Source: Ifrita kowaldi
Lineage: Eukaryota; Chordata; Aves; Passeriformes; Cinclosomatidae
Length of the DNA: 64,000 nt
NCBI GenBank assembly: GCA_013398055.1
Contig: VZRS01000290.1
Location: forward strand, 186,001-250,000
Reading direction: 5' to 3'
Below are positions 49,473 through 61,130 of this stretch, piece by piece. Positions within the stretch are counted from its first letter, which is position 1, and each line of letters starts with the position of its first letter. The notes under the pieces are model-generated. The model was given only the letters and a program-made list of their open reading frames with translations. It was not told where the DNA came from and did no database searches. The position numbers were made by a program, and so were the translations under genes.

Positions 49473-50070
49473 TAGAGAAAATGAGTGACAGAGGAAGTGA
49501 CTCTGAACTTAAGCAGCGCCGATAATATTATGAGTTTTAGCAAGTATTTGTGCAGTGAGAAGTTTACTTGAGGAAAAGAATTGCAAAGTCTTGGATGTGG
49601 CAAGGACTAAGGAAGAGGAAAAAACCAAAGCATGTTGGATTTGCAAAGGAGGAAACCATCAGGTCTAAAGGTAGTGGACAATAAATGAGATGGCCTGGGA
49701 AAATGCATAAAAGCAAGAAGAAAGGAAGCACAGGGGAAGAAGAGACAAAGGAGTAAATCTAAGATGCAGAGGAAAGCTGAAAAAAAAATAAGATAAAGTC
49801 AAAAATAAAGCAAGATTTTCAAAGGAATGGAGAGTAACCCATAAGGTCTCACAAAACTTATGCAGTTCCTGCTTATTTCTTCTTTCTCACTGCTCCTCTT
49901 GTTCTGTGTTACCAGAGATCACTTCTAATAAAAAATATAGGATTATTGGCTCACTGTAAACATAATTAGCAGATTTAATGCTTCTGCCACTGCAGGGAAG
50001 AACAAGAAATCTCTGATCTTTCCTGACTGGTCATTTAGTGAAGCACAGGAAAGAAATCTATCAGTCTTTT
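49473..50070. other. Purine-rich unique DNA
   Basis: The plus strand is noticeably A/G-rich from 49480 to 49830 (many AGGAA/GAAAG words). No gene or element identified. Confidence 0.5.
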
Positions 50071-50640
50071 GGAAGGTGGATGAGAGGTTGGACATGAGCC
50101 GACAATGGGCTGCATCCAAAGCACCGTGGGCAGCGGGTCAAGGGAGACCCCACCTGGAATACTGGGTCCAGCTTTGGTGGTCCTCAGCACAGGAAGGACA
50201 CAGACGTGCTGGAGTGAGTCCAGAGGGGGCCACCAAGATGATCAGAGGGATGGAGCACATCCCCTGTGAGGAAAGGCTGAGAGAATTTGAATTGTTCAGC
50301 CTGGAAAAGAGAAAGCTTCGGGGTAAACTAATGGCCTTCCAGTACCTGAAGGGAGCCTAGAAGATAGAGATTTTTTGCAAGAGCATTTAGTGACAGGACA
50401 ACGGGGAAAGGGTTTGCACTGAAGGAGAGCAGGTTTGGATTAGGAATAAATTATTTCCTGTGAGGGTAGTGAGGCCCTGGCACAGGGTGTCCAGAGAAGC
50501 TGTGGATGCCCTGTCCCTGGAAGTATCCAAGGCCAGGTCAGACAGGGCTTGGAGCAACTTGTTCTAGTGCAAGGTGTCCCTGTCCATGGCAGGGAGTGGA
50601 AATAGATAATTTTTAAGATCTCTATGTCCCTTTAGGATTG
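50071..50640 (+). mobile_element. CR1 LINE 3' fragment with internal deletion
   Basis: Starting at GGAAGGTGGATGAGAGGTTG it follows the CR1 ORF2 3' part: ACATGAGCCGACAATG, GACCCCACCTGGAATACTGG, GTCCAGAGGGGGCCACCAAG and TTGTTCAGCCTGGAAAAGAG. It then runs through TGTGAGGGTAGTGAGGC and TGTCCCTGTCCATGGCAGGG to a decayed tail near 50640. Near 50142-50146 GTCAAGGGAG joins directly to ACCCCACCTGG, where the family normally has about 30 more bases. That indicates an internal deletion. The frame is broken by stops (for example TAG at 50358), so it is inactive. Confidence 0.95.
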
Positions 50641-50864
50641 TGGCTTCCACGCAATGAACTGCTGGGTCCCAGCAAAGTCTAGTGACCAAAAGGTGTGTAA
50701 TAAAAAATGTACTACCTGGCAAAACCAGATGCTTTTCTTTGTGATTGATATTTTTCTGTCAAGCCAAACAGTGAAGAAATATGGAAAAGGATCAAAATTC
50801 CTCAGCATTGCTGAGGGGAGCTTTGGAAGTTGGTACACTGACCACAGGATAAACCCACACATAC
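50641..50864. other. Spacer between two CR1 tails
   Basis: About 220 bp of unique sequence separate the 3' ends of two oppositely oriented CR1 fragments. No gene seen. Confidence 0.6.
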
Positions 50865-50950
50865 ACAGAATCACAGAATCACAGAATATACTGAGTTGAA
50901 AGGGACCCACAAGGATCATCAAGTTCAACTCCTGGCTCTGCACAGGACCG
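50865..50950 (-). mobile_element. Short CR1 3'-end fragment, reverse orientation
   Basis: ACAGAATCACAGAATCACAG is the reverse complement of the CR1 tail repeat. It is followed by TGAGTTGAAAGGGACCCACA and AGGATCATCAAGTTCAACTC, the signature of another CR1 subfamily's 3' end. Only about 85 bp remain, so it is extremely 5'-truncated. Confidence 0.93.
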
Positions 50951-51540
50951 GTGAGTTAGGGGACAGCTTTCTGTCAGACCAGTGCAAACTCCATAAATCC
51001 TGCAAACAAATCTGGCTTCTTTACCCTAAGCCAGATTCAGCACCTTTCCTGCCCCTACAACCCACTAAAGTCAACCTTCAAACAAATTATCCTTTTAGAG
51101 CTGGGAACAGCCTCACCTCATCCTCCATAACCAACACAGGCTGAGCAATCCAGCCAGGCAGTTATATGGCTTTTAGTCTCAGCCCAAAATACCAGAGGTT
51201 TGCATTTCCATGGGGTGTGCCAGGCCAGGTGCTTGGGGCTGGTCCCATGGGCCCCCAGGGCATGCTGGTGACACCTGCCCCTCTGCCACCAAGCAGCAAC
51301 AGGACCTAAACTTGACACATCAAGACTTTCCTGATATTGCTTTATATGGCCAAACCCTACAGTGACCTTACAAAAGGGTGCTGGGACACCCCCTGCCCAT
51401 ATTGGAGAGTAGGGGTCACGTTGGAGACCAGCCCCCAAATCCAACCTGCACCAGCTGGAAGCCACCCATGCCTCACCTCTCCAGGGAGAGAGGAGGACCA
51501 GGGGCACTTCCTGCTCCTGTTTTTCTCTGCACACCAAAAC
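50951..51540. other. GC-elevated non-coding DNA
   Basis: Frames of 72-139 codons overlap on both strands (the longest is minus, 51118-51537) with Trp/Pro/Gly-rich composition that follows from base content. No family resemblance and no repeat recognised. Confidence 0.45.
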
Positions 51541-52450
51541 GTATCCGTCTTGTAATTCCTGAAGAAGGAAACTGTAAATGTCAGCCCCTTATCTTTGCTC
51601 AGCAAACACTTTACTGAACGCAGCCCCATGTTTACGGAGCACGCTAATCTCAGCGCCAGCGACGGGGATTGAGGCACCTTCAATCTGGGAGTGGTGGCAT
51701 CAGGAAAGGGAGAATGAAGTAGAGCGGGATAGCACAGAACAACATAAATCTATGTGTTACAGAACAACATAAATCCGTGTGTTACAACCTTACAGCAGCC
51801 TTAGACCAACGTGGTGTAAATTATTGCGTGCTACTCCTTCCGTGTACGCATGGGGTTGTCTTTTTTGCCGAGCAATTATTTATTTTTCCCTGTTCCCCAC
51901 TGTTCTGAATGCAGTTATTGACAAGTAACAAGGTACGGATTGTTATTGCTTTTGCTTTTTTTTTGTCATAAATCCCTGTAGACATTTACTTAGCGTGAAT
52001 TAAATCACAATCATGTGTCATTTATTTTGCATAAAATGAGACATAAATAGTCTTAATCATATAGCTGTAGAAAGAACAACCACACCATTGTTTCCCATAT
52101 TTGAACAATAATTCTATATTTAAACTTAAATATTATAATTAGCAGCTTTGTTTGCCTTGCTTAGAAGTAAGATAGGTAAGATTGACACCTCACTTTTGAC
52201 ACCAGACATTAGATTTAATAAGCATAATTTTCATTTATTTGAGTCTAGACTGATTTTTTTATCAATGTATTTATTGTAGAAAGCAAATGTACGTAAAGAA
52301 AGTTGGCATATTTATGAAGAAAGCTGAAATTACTTTTATGTGTTGCTTTGTCCTACTGATAAAATACCTACTGGCATGAAAATACCTATAACAAGAGCTG
52401 AAATCACACCAAACTGTAATTGACATGTGATTTTAAAAAATGCTCAAAGT
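51541..52450. promoter_or_regulatory. Candidate regulatory block with CpG-rich head
   Basis: Six CpGs cluster at 51619-51664. They are followed from about 51810 by complex AT-rich sequence with SOX-type (ATTGTT) and HOX-type (TCATAAATC, TTTATTTTGC) cores and further isolated CpGs (near 51825, 51841 and 51847). No coding frame or transposon explains it. The arrangement resembles 21.93-23.24 kb and 59.94-61.1 kb. Regulatory function is an inference. Confidence 0.3.
51734..51783. repeat. 25-bp tandem duplication (2 copies)
   Basis: ACAGAACAACATAAATC, two variable bases (TA, then CG) and further shared bases to GTGTT occur twice in tandem, with only those two differences. A third copy begins (ACA) and stops. 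Confidence 0.85.
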
Positions 52451-54999
52451 AATAACATACTATCTCGTAAGTAAAGATTCTTCTGTTCACTCTTTATCCA
52501 TTTCCAAGAATCTTTTTGTCATGTAAATTTGCATTGATTAGTTTTTAATTTGACTTTCTAAAAATGTGCTCTGAATACTTAATTCCAGCAAAAGTACATT
52601 TTTTTCCTAATATTAATAACAACGATTGCAGCCTAGAAATGAAGAGCCTTCATGGATATTTTTTTAATACACATAAACTTCAGCTGCTTCAAGGATCTTT
52701 CATTTTGCTGTTACCTGTTTAAGTCCCAAACCTTCTCTGCTTGTGCAAGCAAACCTGGTGGCTGCTGGACCAAAAATCAGAGTGTGACACACAAATGAGT
52801 GAGAATTTTGTCAACAGTACCCTCTGTGAGGATGAATTCACTACGAAGCTGATGAAGGAAAGCCCTTTCTGCCACGGAGATCCTGCTCTGGGAGAGGAAG
52901 GATCAGGGTCTGGTGGAGAAGGGCAGTTCCTAAGAGTCAGGGGCAAAAGCTGATGGGGAGCAGCTGCTCCTCCAGAAAAAGAGACCCTGAAATCCAAGTG
53001 ATTTCCAAAGCCTGGAACTTCCCCACCACTCACAGTGAGGGGATACCAGGGCAAAAGGGAGTTGTTCAGATGCAAATAAAATCACTGACAGCAGAGTGTG
53101 CTTCCAAAATTAGCAATAAATCTGGGGAGAGAAACTCTGCTGTCAGGCGAGAGCAGCAAAAAATTAAATAAAAAGCAACAAGCTTTAAGTCTCAGCAAGG
53201 AGAAAAAAAAGAGGTAAAATGAATTAAAACATTATCAAATTATAGATATACAGGTTTTTGTGCAAAGTTTTAGGTTTTCTCCAACAACACCTTAAAATTA
53301 CAGATTTTTTTTTCCATTTCTCTTTAAGGTGTTGGAAGATACTTCACATAGAATATTAGTTTTTGATGTATTTTTTAAAATCAAGGTAGACAATTAATTT
53401 CCTCTTTCTGGACAACCAAAACCTCATGTATTTTTATAAAATTATATTCATAGCTGTATATTTTATTGTTCATACATTACTTTTGAAGCAAACTTTAGAT
53501 TTCTTTCCTCCTTTAAAGCAAAAGCATATCAAATATTACAGTATAGGCATAAAAACAAATTATGTTTGAAATAATCTAAAGATTAAACTTTATTTTTCTT
53601 AGCTGATTGTATTATTTGAACAATAATATTTTCAAAAAAAATTATTCATCTTTCTGATGAAAGAAAGTACCTGATACATATTTTTATTCAAATATTACTC
53701 CTGTGGAATACTGGCAACATTTTATGTTTCAGCCTAAGCTACAAATTCCTTCAGAACAAATCAAATGTCTTTAAAGAATATTTCTGTTTGAAAAGGAATT
53801 AAGCTTTCCTGAAAGAATTTTAAAGGTTGTGATATTCGCAGTCTGATAAAGCAGCACCTTTAATGAAATTCTAATTAGCAATTTCATGCACTTTGCTATT
53901 AGTCATATCAGATTAGTGCACATTTTCACAGCCTTCCTTTAATTAAGTGCACTTATTCCAAGTTTCAAACACTTTCCTTATAAGATGAAAACTGTGCTGA
54001 AATGTTATTTAGTAAACAGCAGACGTGTGAAAGTAAAGGTGCGTCTCCATGCGCTGATGGACATTTTTAAACTGCCCACAGATGCACACGGTTCTGGTGA
54101 CTGCCAGCTGCTTTGGGGGCTTTGTTTTCTGGGTTTTGGCTCTGTGCATTCTGCACGTGCCTTTAAAAAGTGCAAAGGGATGAAACCCGGTTTTTCAAAG
54201 GACTCCAAAGGCGTTCAAAAGTTTTTAGTGGCTGCCCCGTGTGCACAGGTCAGGTAATAAAAGCAAAATTTGTGTTTGAAAGAATTCAGAGAGTCCAGGC
54301 TGCAGCACCCCTGTTTGCTTCCCTAGCCATCACCTTCTGTCACATCCCCTTGCACGGTTGCAGCAGAGGTTCTCGGTGTAAATCCAGCGTGTTGGACCCA
54401 TTATTTTCCCCACCCAAATCATCAGCAAACTTCCCACACACTTTTGTGGGAATAGGTTAGGCCTTATCTCTCATAAAGGATATTGCATTGCAAAGGCAAG
54501 TACTTCTAAAATACTGTACATAACACTCATCTCCCTGCAAGCTGATTAACTTGTGGTCAGCATTGTGAAAGGTGAGAGATTACCAACACCGCATTAATTC
54601 ACAGAACACCTTGTTTTGCATGATAGGAGCAACACAGGGAGTGATTTAACATACATAATGATAAGCAAGTCTATTATGTGCCAGTAGATAAAGAATATAA
54701 CGTGTTTCTTCCCCTTTCTGCAATGTGTAGCTGTAAAAACACCAATGTGATCATTTTTCACTGTTTATATATANCATTCCAGAGCAGAGTATTTTGTTTT
54801 GTTTTTAAATGCTCCTTCCCAAGTACTGGTCCTCGGGTCTGTCATGTTCCAGGATTTCCATTTTATTCTACCAGGTAATTGCACATGTTTTTAAACACGT
54901 TCTCTTGCTGATGTCATTCATTTAGACTGTAACATTTCTGACATTTTTAGGTAGTCCCCCAGGCCTCATAGCCCTCTTAGCAGGGTCCTTTCAGTGAGG
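52451..54999. other. AT-rich unique DNA
   Basis: No gene recognised. Includes the sole ambiguous base (54774). The frame of 118 codons at 52719-53075 (minus) overlaps frames on the plus strand and has no resemblance. Confidence 0.5.
54774..54774. other. Unresolved base (n)
   Basis: The only ambiguous base in the window, in an AT-rich run. It indicates a draft-quality consensus at this point. Confidence 0.99.
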
Positions 55000-55880
55000 G
55001 GTGTTTGCTTTATGATTACTGACTGACATCTCAATAACTTGGAACATATTGAGCAGTGCATGTCTACTGAGCAGCTTTTTTAAATGCATGGTCCACTTTG
55101 TCAAGTCATGTGCGAGCCATAATTTAGGCTAATAATTACCAGACATGAGTGCTATGAAACATTGATGTCTACACTTTTTTTTCCCTCTAAGTACTGAATT
55201 TTAATACATCAGAAAAGGTTTTCCTAAGGCCAAGATAAGCCCCCCAAAAAACTCATATGGAAGCACTTTAAAAGTGATAAATGATTTGGAATCTGCACTG
55301 TCTAGTGATGTACGTCTCAGGAAAGAAAATTAGAGCTAACAGGTGTTAGATAGGCAATGGTGAAGCATTTTAATAGAATTGTCAAAATGTTTGTCCCAGT
55401 TGCTGACATTAATGCATGCAACAAGAAATGTAATGCTCCACTGCCATTAAATGATTACCTATTTAAATTTCAAGTTGATGGCAGGAAATCTTAACTTTGT
55501 CCACTACTTCTCTGTACAGGCCATCCCTCCTGTGCTTTCCTCTATGATTTGCATCAAAGTGTAATGGTTATATGGCTCACGTCTGCATGCTTTAAATAAT
55601 CCATGCCTGTCAAATTTCATTTTTTCCTCTCAGATCAGAACCATCATAACCCCTTCTCCACCAGCCTTGAAGTCACTACAAATATATTGGTACATTTTGG
55701 GGGAAATAATTTAAATACTCTGAGTTAAGGGATAATTAATCTTTGAGTTATTTTCTTACTTCAAATGTATTTACTAAGTAATCTGCATGAACTTGTAATT
55801 ATTATGTATTTGTGAGGTATTTTCCATGTAATCGCAAAGTATTTACATGGTCATATGAATCCTGTAAATTATAATGATGC
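55000..55880. promoter_or_regulatory. Candidate conserved non-coding block
   Basis: Complex AT-rich DNA without repeats has clustered TAAT/ATTA cores (AATTTAGGCTAATAATTACC at 55120-55139; GACATTAATGCATGCAAC near 55406) and MEIS-type TGACA words. Frames are short. Sequence character suggests an enhancer; this is not tested. Confidence 0.22.
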
Positions 55881-56825
55881 TGGGGGAAGGGGCACGAGGA
55901 GGGGAGCTCTGCTGCCTACGCTAAAAAGCTTTTCCAGAAATCTTAGGAATTCTCCTCAGTGAGGTAGCCTGAAAAGGCAGGAAAAGCACGTCCTTTAGAG
56001 ATTACTGTGATTTCTGCCAACAAAAGAGATTCAATATCCATGTACAGTTCAGCTGGGTGAAGGGGGAGAGGGGAGTGCAGATAGTGATTTTTATTTTATC
56101 TCTTGTTTTAATGATAAATCATTAATTTAAAAGTTGCTGTTATTTTTCAGAGGAACCGCGTCAGTTTACAGACTGCTGAAAGCTCAGCATCCATTCATGC
56201 TTCAAAGACAAAAGGGAGATTTCTCTGTCTAATCTTTGCAGAAGCCTAAATAGGATGTAGCCTGTAGTCAGACCATCTCTGGCTGTAATCTTGTCAGAGC
56301 TCAGCACACATGCACAGGCGTGTTCACACACACACAGCTTTACAGCCACAGCATTAATAAAGCCATTTCTCCTGCACAGTGCAAGTGGGGGAGCAAGCTG
56401 GGTGCTTATTGCTGTTTTAAAATACTTGGGAGACAGCAAACAGATATTTGGACAAATGAACTGATTGGGAGTGAGCGCTACAGTGGGTCAGATCAGAAAT
56501 GTGGGTGGAAGAGCCTTGGATATCCAGTCACAGGGGAAACATCCTGTGCTAGGAGAGCGGGGCTGTTTCATCTGTAACTGGCATCTTATCTCTCCATAGA
56601 GCCTGTGGTTAAAAGCCAGTGCCTTTTTGGAAGCTTTTCCTTACAGATGAGATATAAAAGCAACGCCTGCCTAACCACTTATATACATTAATAATCCCAC
56701 AGTGATTTCCAAAAGAGGAAACATTAACCCAAGCACCACAACAATATTCTGCTTGCTTATAACCCTCGTACAATTTAAATTCAATCTGGTGTAATGTTAT
56801 TTTTGACTTCCTGACCCAAATCTGC
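55881..56825. other. Non-coding unique DNA
   Basis: No gene recognised. The 85- and 92-codon frames at 56161-56577 lie on opposite strands and overlap. Confidence 0.5.
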
Positions 56826-56852
56826 GTGTGTGTGTGTGTGTGTGTGTGTGTG
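56826..56852. repeat. (GT)13 microsatellite
   Basis: Perfect GT dinucleotide run of 27 bp, likely length-polymorphic. Confidence 0.95.
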
Positions 56853-59800
56853 CAGCTCTGAGCTGTTAAGCAGATGATTGCTCCAGTCCAACGGTAGATC
56901 CATCTCTCTGGTGCCTTGGAAGAGATTTCTTAGCCTGTGTTTCAGCGAGCCTGTCCTGGAAAATGTGCTGTATGTAAAACCGTTGGCTGAACGCGACACA
57001 GCATCCACAGGGCCATTTTTACGGTACACACACATCCTTAGTTTCCTTTGGCTGCATCATTGCCAGAGCCTGCAGATGGAGAAAGGCTCTCAAATCCCTC
57101 TGTTGGTAAAAAGGCGAAAGTGCTCCAGGAATATTTTCCGCTGCTTTTCTGTCTACCCACAGCTCCCTTAGACAGTGTCCAGCGTGTGTGCAGTAGCAAA
57201 GTGCACCGCTCTGAGTGTCAGAGCCAGGAAATGCACTCTCATTTCACAAACAAATGCCTGGGACCTGAAAGGACAGGCACTGTCTGGGTTCCCATCCTGT
57301 TCAGATTGTCCCCTGGTGATGGGGACTGTCACCCACTGTAGCTGCACCATTGCAGAGGGGGACCCCCTCAGACCCTGCCTCTGCAAATTATCAGAGCCAA
57401 AGTAGATGCTGGAAATTCTAGGTGAAAAAAAATCATCTCACTGGCAGCTGAAAAACCCTAACCCTACGCCCACAAATTTCTGTTTCTGACTGTCTTAACA
57501 AGCAGCCATAAGACAGTTTTAATGACACTTATTTTAAAATACAATACTGAGCTTGTATATTTTATTTCAGTACCATTAGTGCAGGTGGCTGCTATCTTTT
57601 AGAAACTTTTTTTATGTGGTATTTGTAGCCAATAATGTTTTCTGTGTTATTTTTCCTTCCTCTTCATGACAAAAACATAGCTCTTGATACAATGAACCCA
57701 GACAGAGTCAGATTTCAGATCCCTGAAGCCCACTAATATGAAGTTCCACAGGTGATCCGTAGTGAGAAAAGTTTGGTGTATGTATTCCCTCTCGTCTGTA
57801 CTTTTTGTTCACTTCCATTGCTAAAATTAATTCAAGTAGGTGGTATTTTCAGCATCCTACTCACCTCTGTTGTCACAACCCTCTCACTCACCTAAGGCTT
57901 ATTCCTGTCTAAATAAAACTTTCTGTGTAACGAATGGTCAAATATCAAAGATGGGGCTGTTTGGGCACTTTTCATGAGAAACTGCAATTCAAGCTGGAAT
58001 GAGTCAGAGAAGGATTGCTAAGATCATTCTCATATATGGAGCACATCTTATGAAAGAAGATGAAAGTTTTCTTACTTGCCCAGCTTTGGAAAAAAAATGT
58101 GCCTGAAGTACTGCAGGATGAGCTAGACTGCAGTGTTTAAAAATGAAGAAATTAGTATAAAACCAGTCATGAATAAATAAGTGGAGGCTTAGAACTGGAA
58201 GTACCTTGCTCCAAAAGGATCAAGGATCTGTAGCAATCTCCAAATTACTGGTTGCAAGGAAAAGCAATCACTTTCCACAGTGAGCTTTAATGCACTGGGG
58301 AGCAATGAAGCAATTGATCCACAGTGCACGGGATATCTTTTCCTGTACTGAGGATTTACAAAGGCTGTATATAAGTAAACAAAATAAGAATCTGTTTCAC
58401 GAGGACCCCGATGTCCTGTGTGACCAGGACTAGAAGCAAACACCTCGGTTTGCAAGCTCTCCCCTGAGCTGGCGTGGAGCACACACAGATTTATTTCCCC
58501 ATTCTTGCTGCAATGCAGGATTAGCCTTCCAACCCTTTCTGGAAGAGAGAACTCTTGGATGACAGCGAGAAACTGTCACGGCTCTGAAAGAGCCATCTCA
58601 CTGGGACTGGGGAGGATAATTGTGCTGGAGAACCCCAAGATTATACTGCTAAAGGAGCAGATGAAGCCTTGCTTTCATTTCTGCTCCAGAACCAGTTCAA
58701 AATAGTGGAAATTTTCCACAAACATAAAGAGAGAGGGAGGAATGAGTGCACAGGGAATAGAGGATTCAAATAGTGATCAGTTCATTACACTTGTTAGAGT
58801 TTTGACTTCTTTTTCCATTTCAGTGTATAGTACACATTGGTTGAATAAAACATCTTTAGGAAATCAAAAGTCCTGAGCCCAAAAGATTTTCTAGGAATGT
58901 TTCAATCTGGTATTTCACAGTGGCTGTGTAAATCACCTCTGTGAAGCTTTTACATTTGAAGGGAATAGTCTATTGTGAAAAAAATTGTTACCTTAGACCT
59001 TCTCCCCTCGTATCCTGCTCTAGCAGGAGGGTATTTCTAGGCAGGGTTGTCCTTTCCACTGGGCACTGGTATGGATTGTTTTGGCTGGACCCTGATCACG
59101 CCCTGCACCTCTGTGTATCAAAAAGCACAGTTATTTGGTTCCCTCTCAAGTTGTACTGGGGGCCATGACAAATATCCCCAGAAAAGCAAAAAAAAAAAAA
59201 AAACAAGCACATGGAAAAATCACTTGCCCAAAGTGCAAATGCATGGCCCATCCACTGAGCATCACCATCCAAGTGAAATCTCCAGCTCTTCAGACCAAAG
59301 TTTGTGAGGAGAATCATCAGCAGGACTAAAAGCAGGAGGAACAGCAGCAGGATAAGCTCCACTGCCTCCAGTGGGAGCAGGGAACACACAGACTTTTTGG
59401 TTATCAACCCACCAGTACCACCCCAATGGCCCATCACAGGCAGCTTGCCCCTCCACTGACAGGCAGCACTGGTGTGAGTTCCGGTTTCATAGATGCTTTT
59501 TCCACTGAAAACAGCCCTGATAGTGATTTTCTAGTTAACTAGACCCCATCTGATATCTGATAGGAACCCCTGTAGCTGCTGATGGGGTCAACTGGGAACA
59601 TTTCTGAAGGTCTGTCCCTCCCTGTGAACTGATGAGATGTGGGGGGTTTATTCACAGGGAAAACTAAACTCTGTTGGATGAGTGAAAGAAAAGGTGATTA
59701 AGTGTGGCAAGACATCCTTCTACAGACAGGCAGCTCATCAGGGGAAACTCGGTGACCTCAGAGGCCATGAGAATATATCAGAAGTGTCTCCGCTTGTGGA

Positions 59801-59939
59801 GGAGAAGACACGGACCCGGGCCGACCTTCAGCTGATGCAGAAGGAGCTCTGGCAGTTTGTGTTGGCTCAGGAACACTCCCCTGATCCCCCTCAAGTAGCA
59901 GCAGTGCTGCTCCCTCCGTGGAGCTGAATAATCTCTCTC
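56853..59939. other. Non-coding unique DNA
   Basis: Overlapping frames up to 113 codons on both strands without resemblance. A run of sixteen A at 59188-59203 has no recognisable retroposed body. No transposon identified. Confidence 0.5.
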
Positions 59940-60060
59940 ACAGCAGCTCTCAGCCAGCGCTGGAGCCTGCCCTGACCCCGGGATCGTTCCTGCGCCGGCA
60001 GCGCGGCCTCACCGGGCTCAGCCCAGGAACGTGCACATGAGCCTCACATAAAAGAATCAT
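59940..60060 (+). promoter_or_regulatory. CpG-rich patch followed by a TATA-like word
   Basis: Nine CpGs occur within about 75 bp (59957-60031), in the stretch with CCCCGGGATCG and GCGCCGGCAGCGCGG. About 15 bp farther is CATAAAAG (60047-60054), a TATA-like word in plus orientation. This is a possible promoter for an unannotated plus-strand transcript, or the core of an enhancer. No coding frame follows. Confidence 0.25.
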
Positions 60061-61130
60061 TTCACCCAGACAATATTTCTTGCTTGAAGCAGTCGTTCTC
60101 CCCACTGTATTGCCACTTACCCAGTATGGGAATGCTTTTCATTAAAGGCAAATAACATATTTTCTATCAGCGCGAGCCCACGGTCTTTGTGCCATTCATC
60201 ATTATGCATACCTAATATATTCTGCAAACCCCCAGTTCTCCTGCTTTCAGCCTTTCGAGGCATTTCTGAAATCAAATGAAAATATTACACCCCTGTTTAC
60301 TTTTAAACATGTTTTTTTTTTTCCAAAGCAAATGCATTCTGTGTTTTAAGTAAGATACCACCATGTATTTATGGGAGTTTAATAAGTTCTTCCATTAATA
60401 ACATAGACAAACTAATTTACCAGAACGTGTCTGTTTTAAACTTTGGGAACAAAGAGTGGGAGTATGAAAATCAATCTTTCCTTTGTACTTGAGCCACTGA
60501 CCCATTAAAGCTTTGAAGATCATTTCTTTAAGAAATTGTGAGGAGTTATTTAACTACAAACAGCAGCTACCTTCCCATTCCAGCTGCGTAATCAACCGTA
60601 ATAAATTAGAGGAGGAAAAATAAAGGTTCACTCCATTTTTTTTTTATAACTAAAAATTCTTAATAGTACTTTGACAAATCGGCCCAGAGCAGAAAGAAAC
60701 TCTCATTCTTCCTGAAACTGCTGTTTAGCACAAGTTAAAACATTGCTTAAAAACCATTTTTTTTTTGTCTTTAATTGTGCTTCGAAAATGTTCTTAGTTG
60801 CCCGGGCTAAATTATTTAACTCAAATTAATTGTAAAAGTTACCCATCGCTAGAAAAAGTTAGCAAACCTGTGAACTACAACATTGATAATGGCTGCATGT
60901 ATAAAAACCATACGGCATCTCCTTTTTTTGCTTGAATAATGAACTCCTGATGGTATTACTTATTGTTAGTTATCATTAAAGTCTATTTCACAGTTTAACG
61001 CTGATAATATGCTCAGTTATGTAAGAGTGAAAATTTAAAATAATCTTCATCTTAAACTGCTTAAGCAATCTACATGTTAAACAATCATAATGATGTTCTA
61101 GTTATCAGAAACTCCAATGGAAAAAATCTG
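60061..61130. promoter_or_regulatory. Candidate enhancer-like conserved block
   Basis: Complex sequence with retained CpGs (for example near 60171 and 60173) contains homeodomain-type words: GCCACTTACC (NKX-type CACTTA) at 60111-60120, AAATTATTTAACTCAAATTA near 60809 and several CATTAA/TTAATG words. The motif density and absence of repeats or frames suggest regulatory constraint. This is inference without alignment. Confidence 0.28.

Noticed and set aside
51118..51537. 139-codon minus-strand frame
   Set aside because: Composition simply reflects GC-rich DNA; overlapping frames on the opposite strand are also open; no family resemblance.
57456..57466. CCCTAACCCTA, telomere-like
   Set aside because: Only two units; no array.
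59188..59203. A16 run as the tail of a processed pseudogene
   Set aside because: No recognisable coding remnant or target-site duplication upstream.
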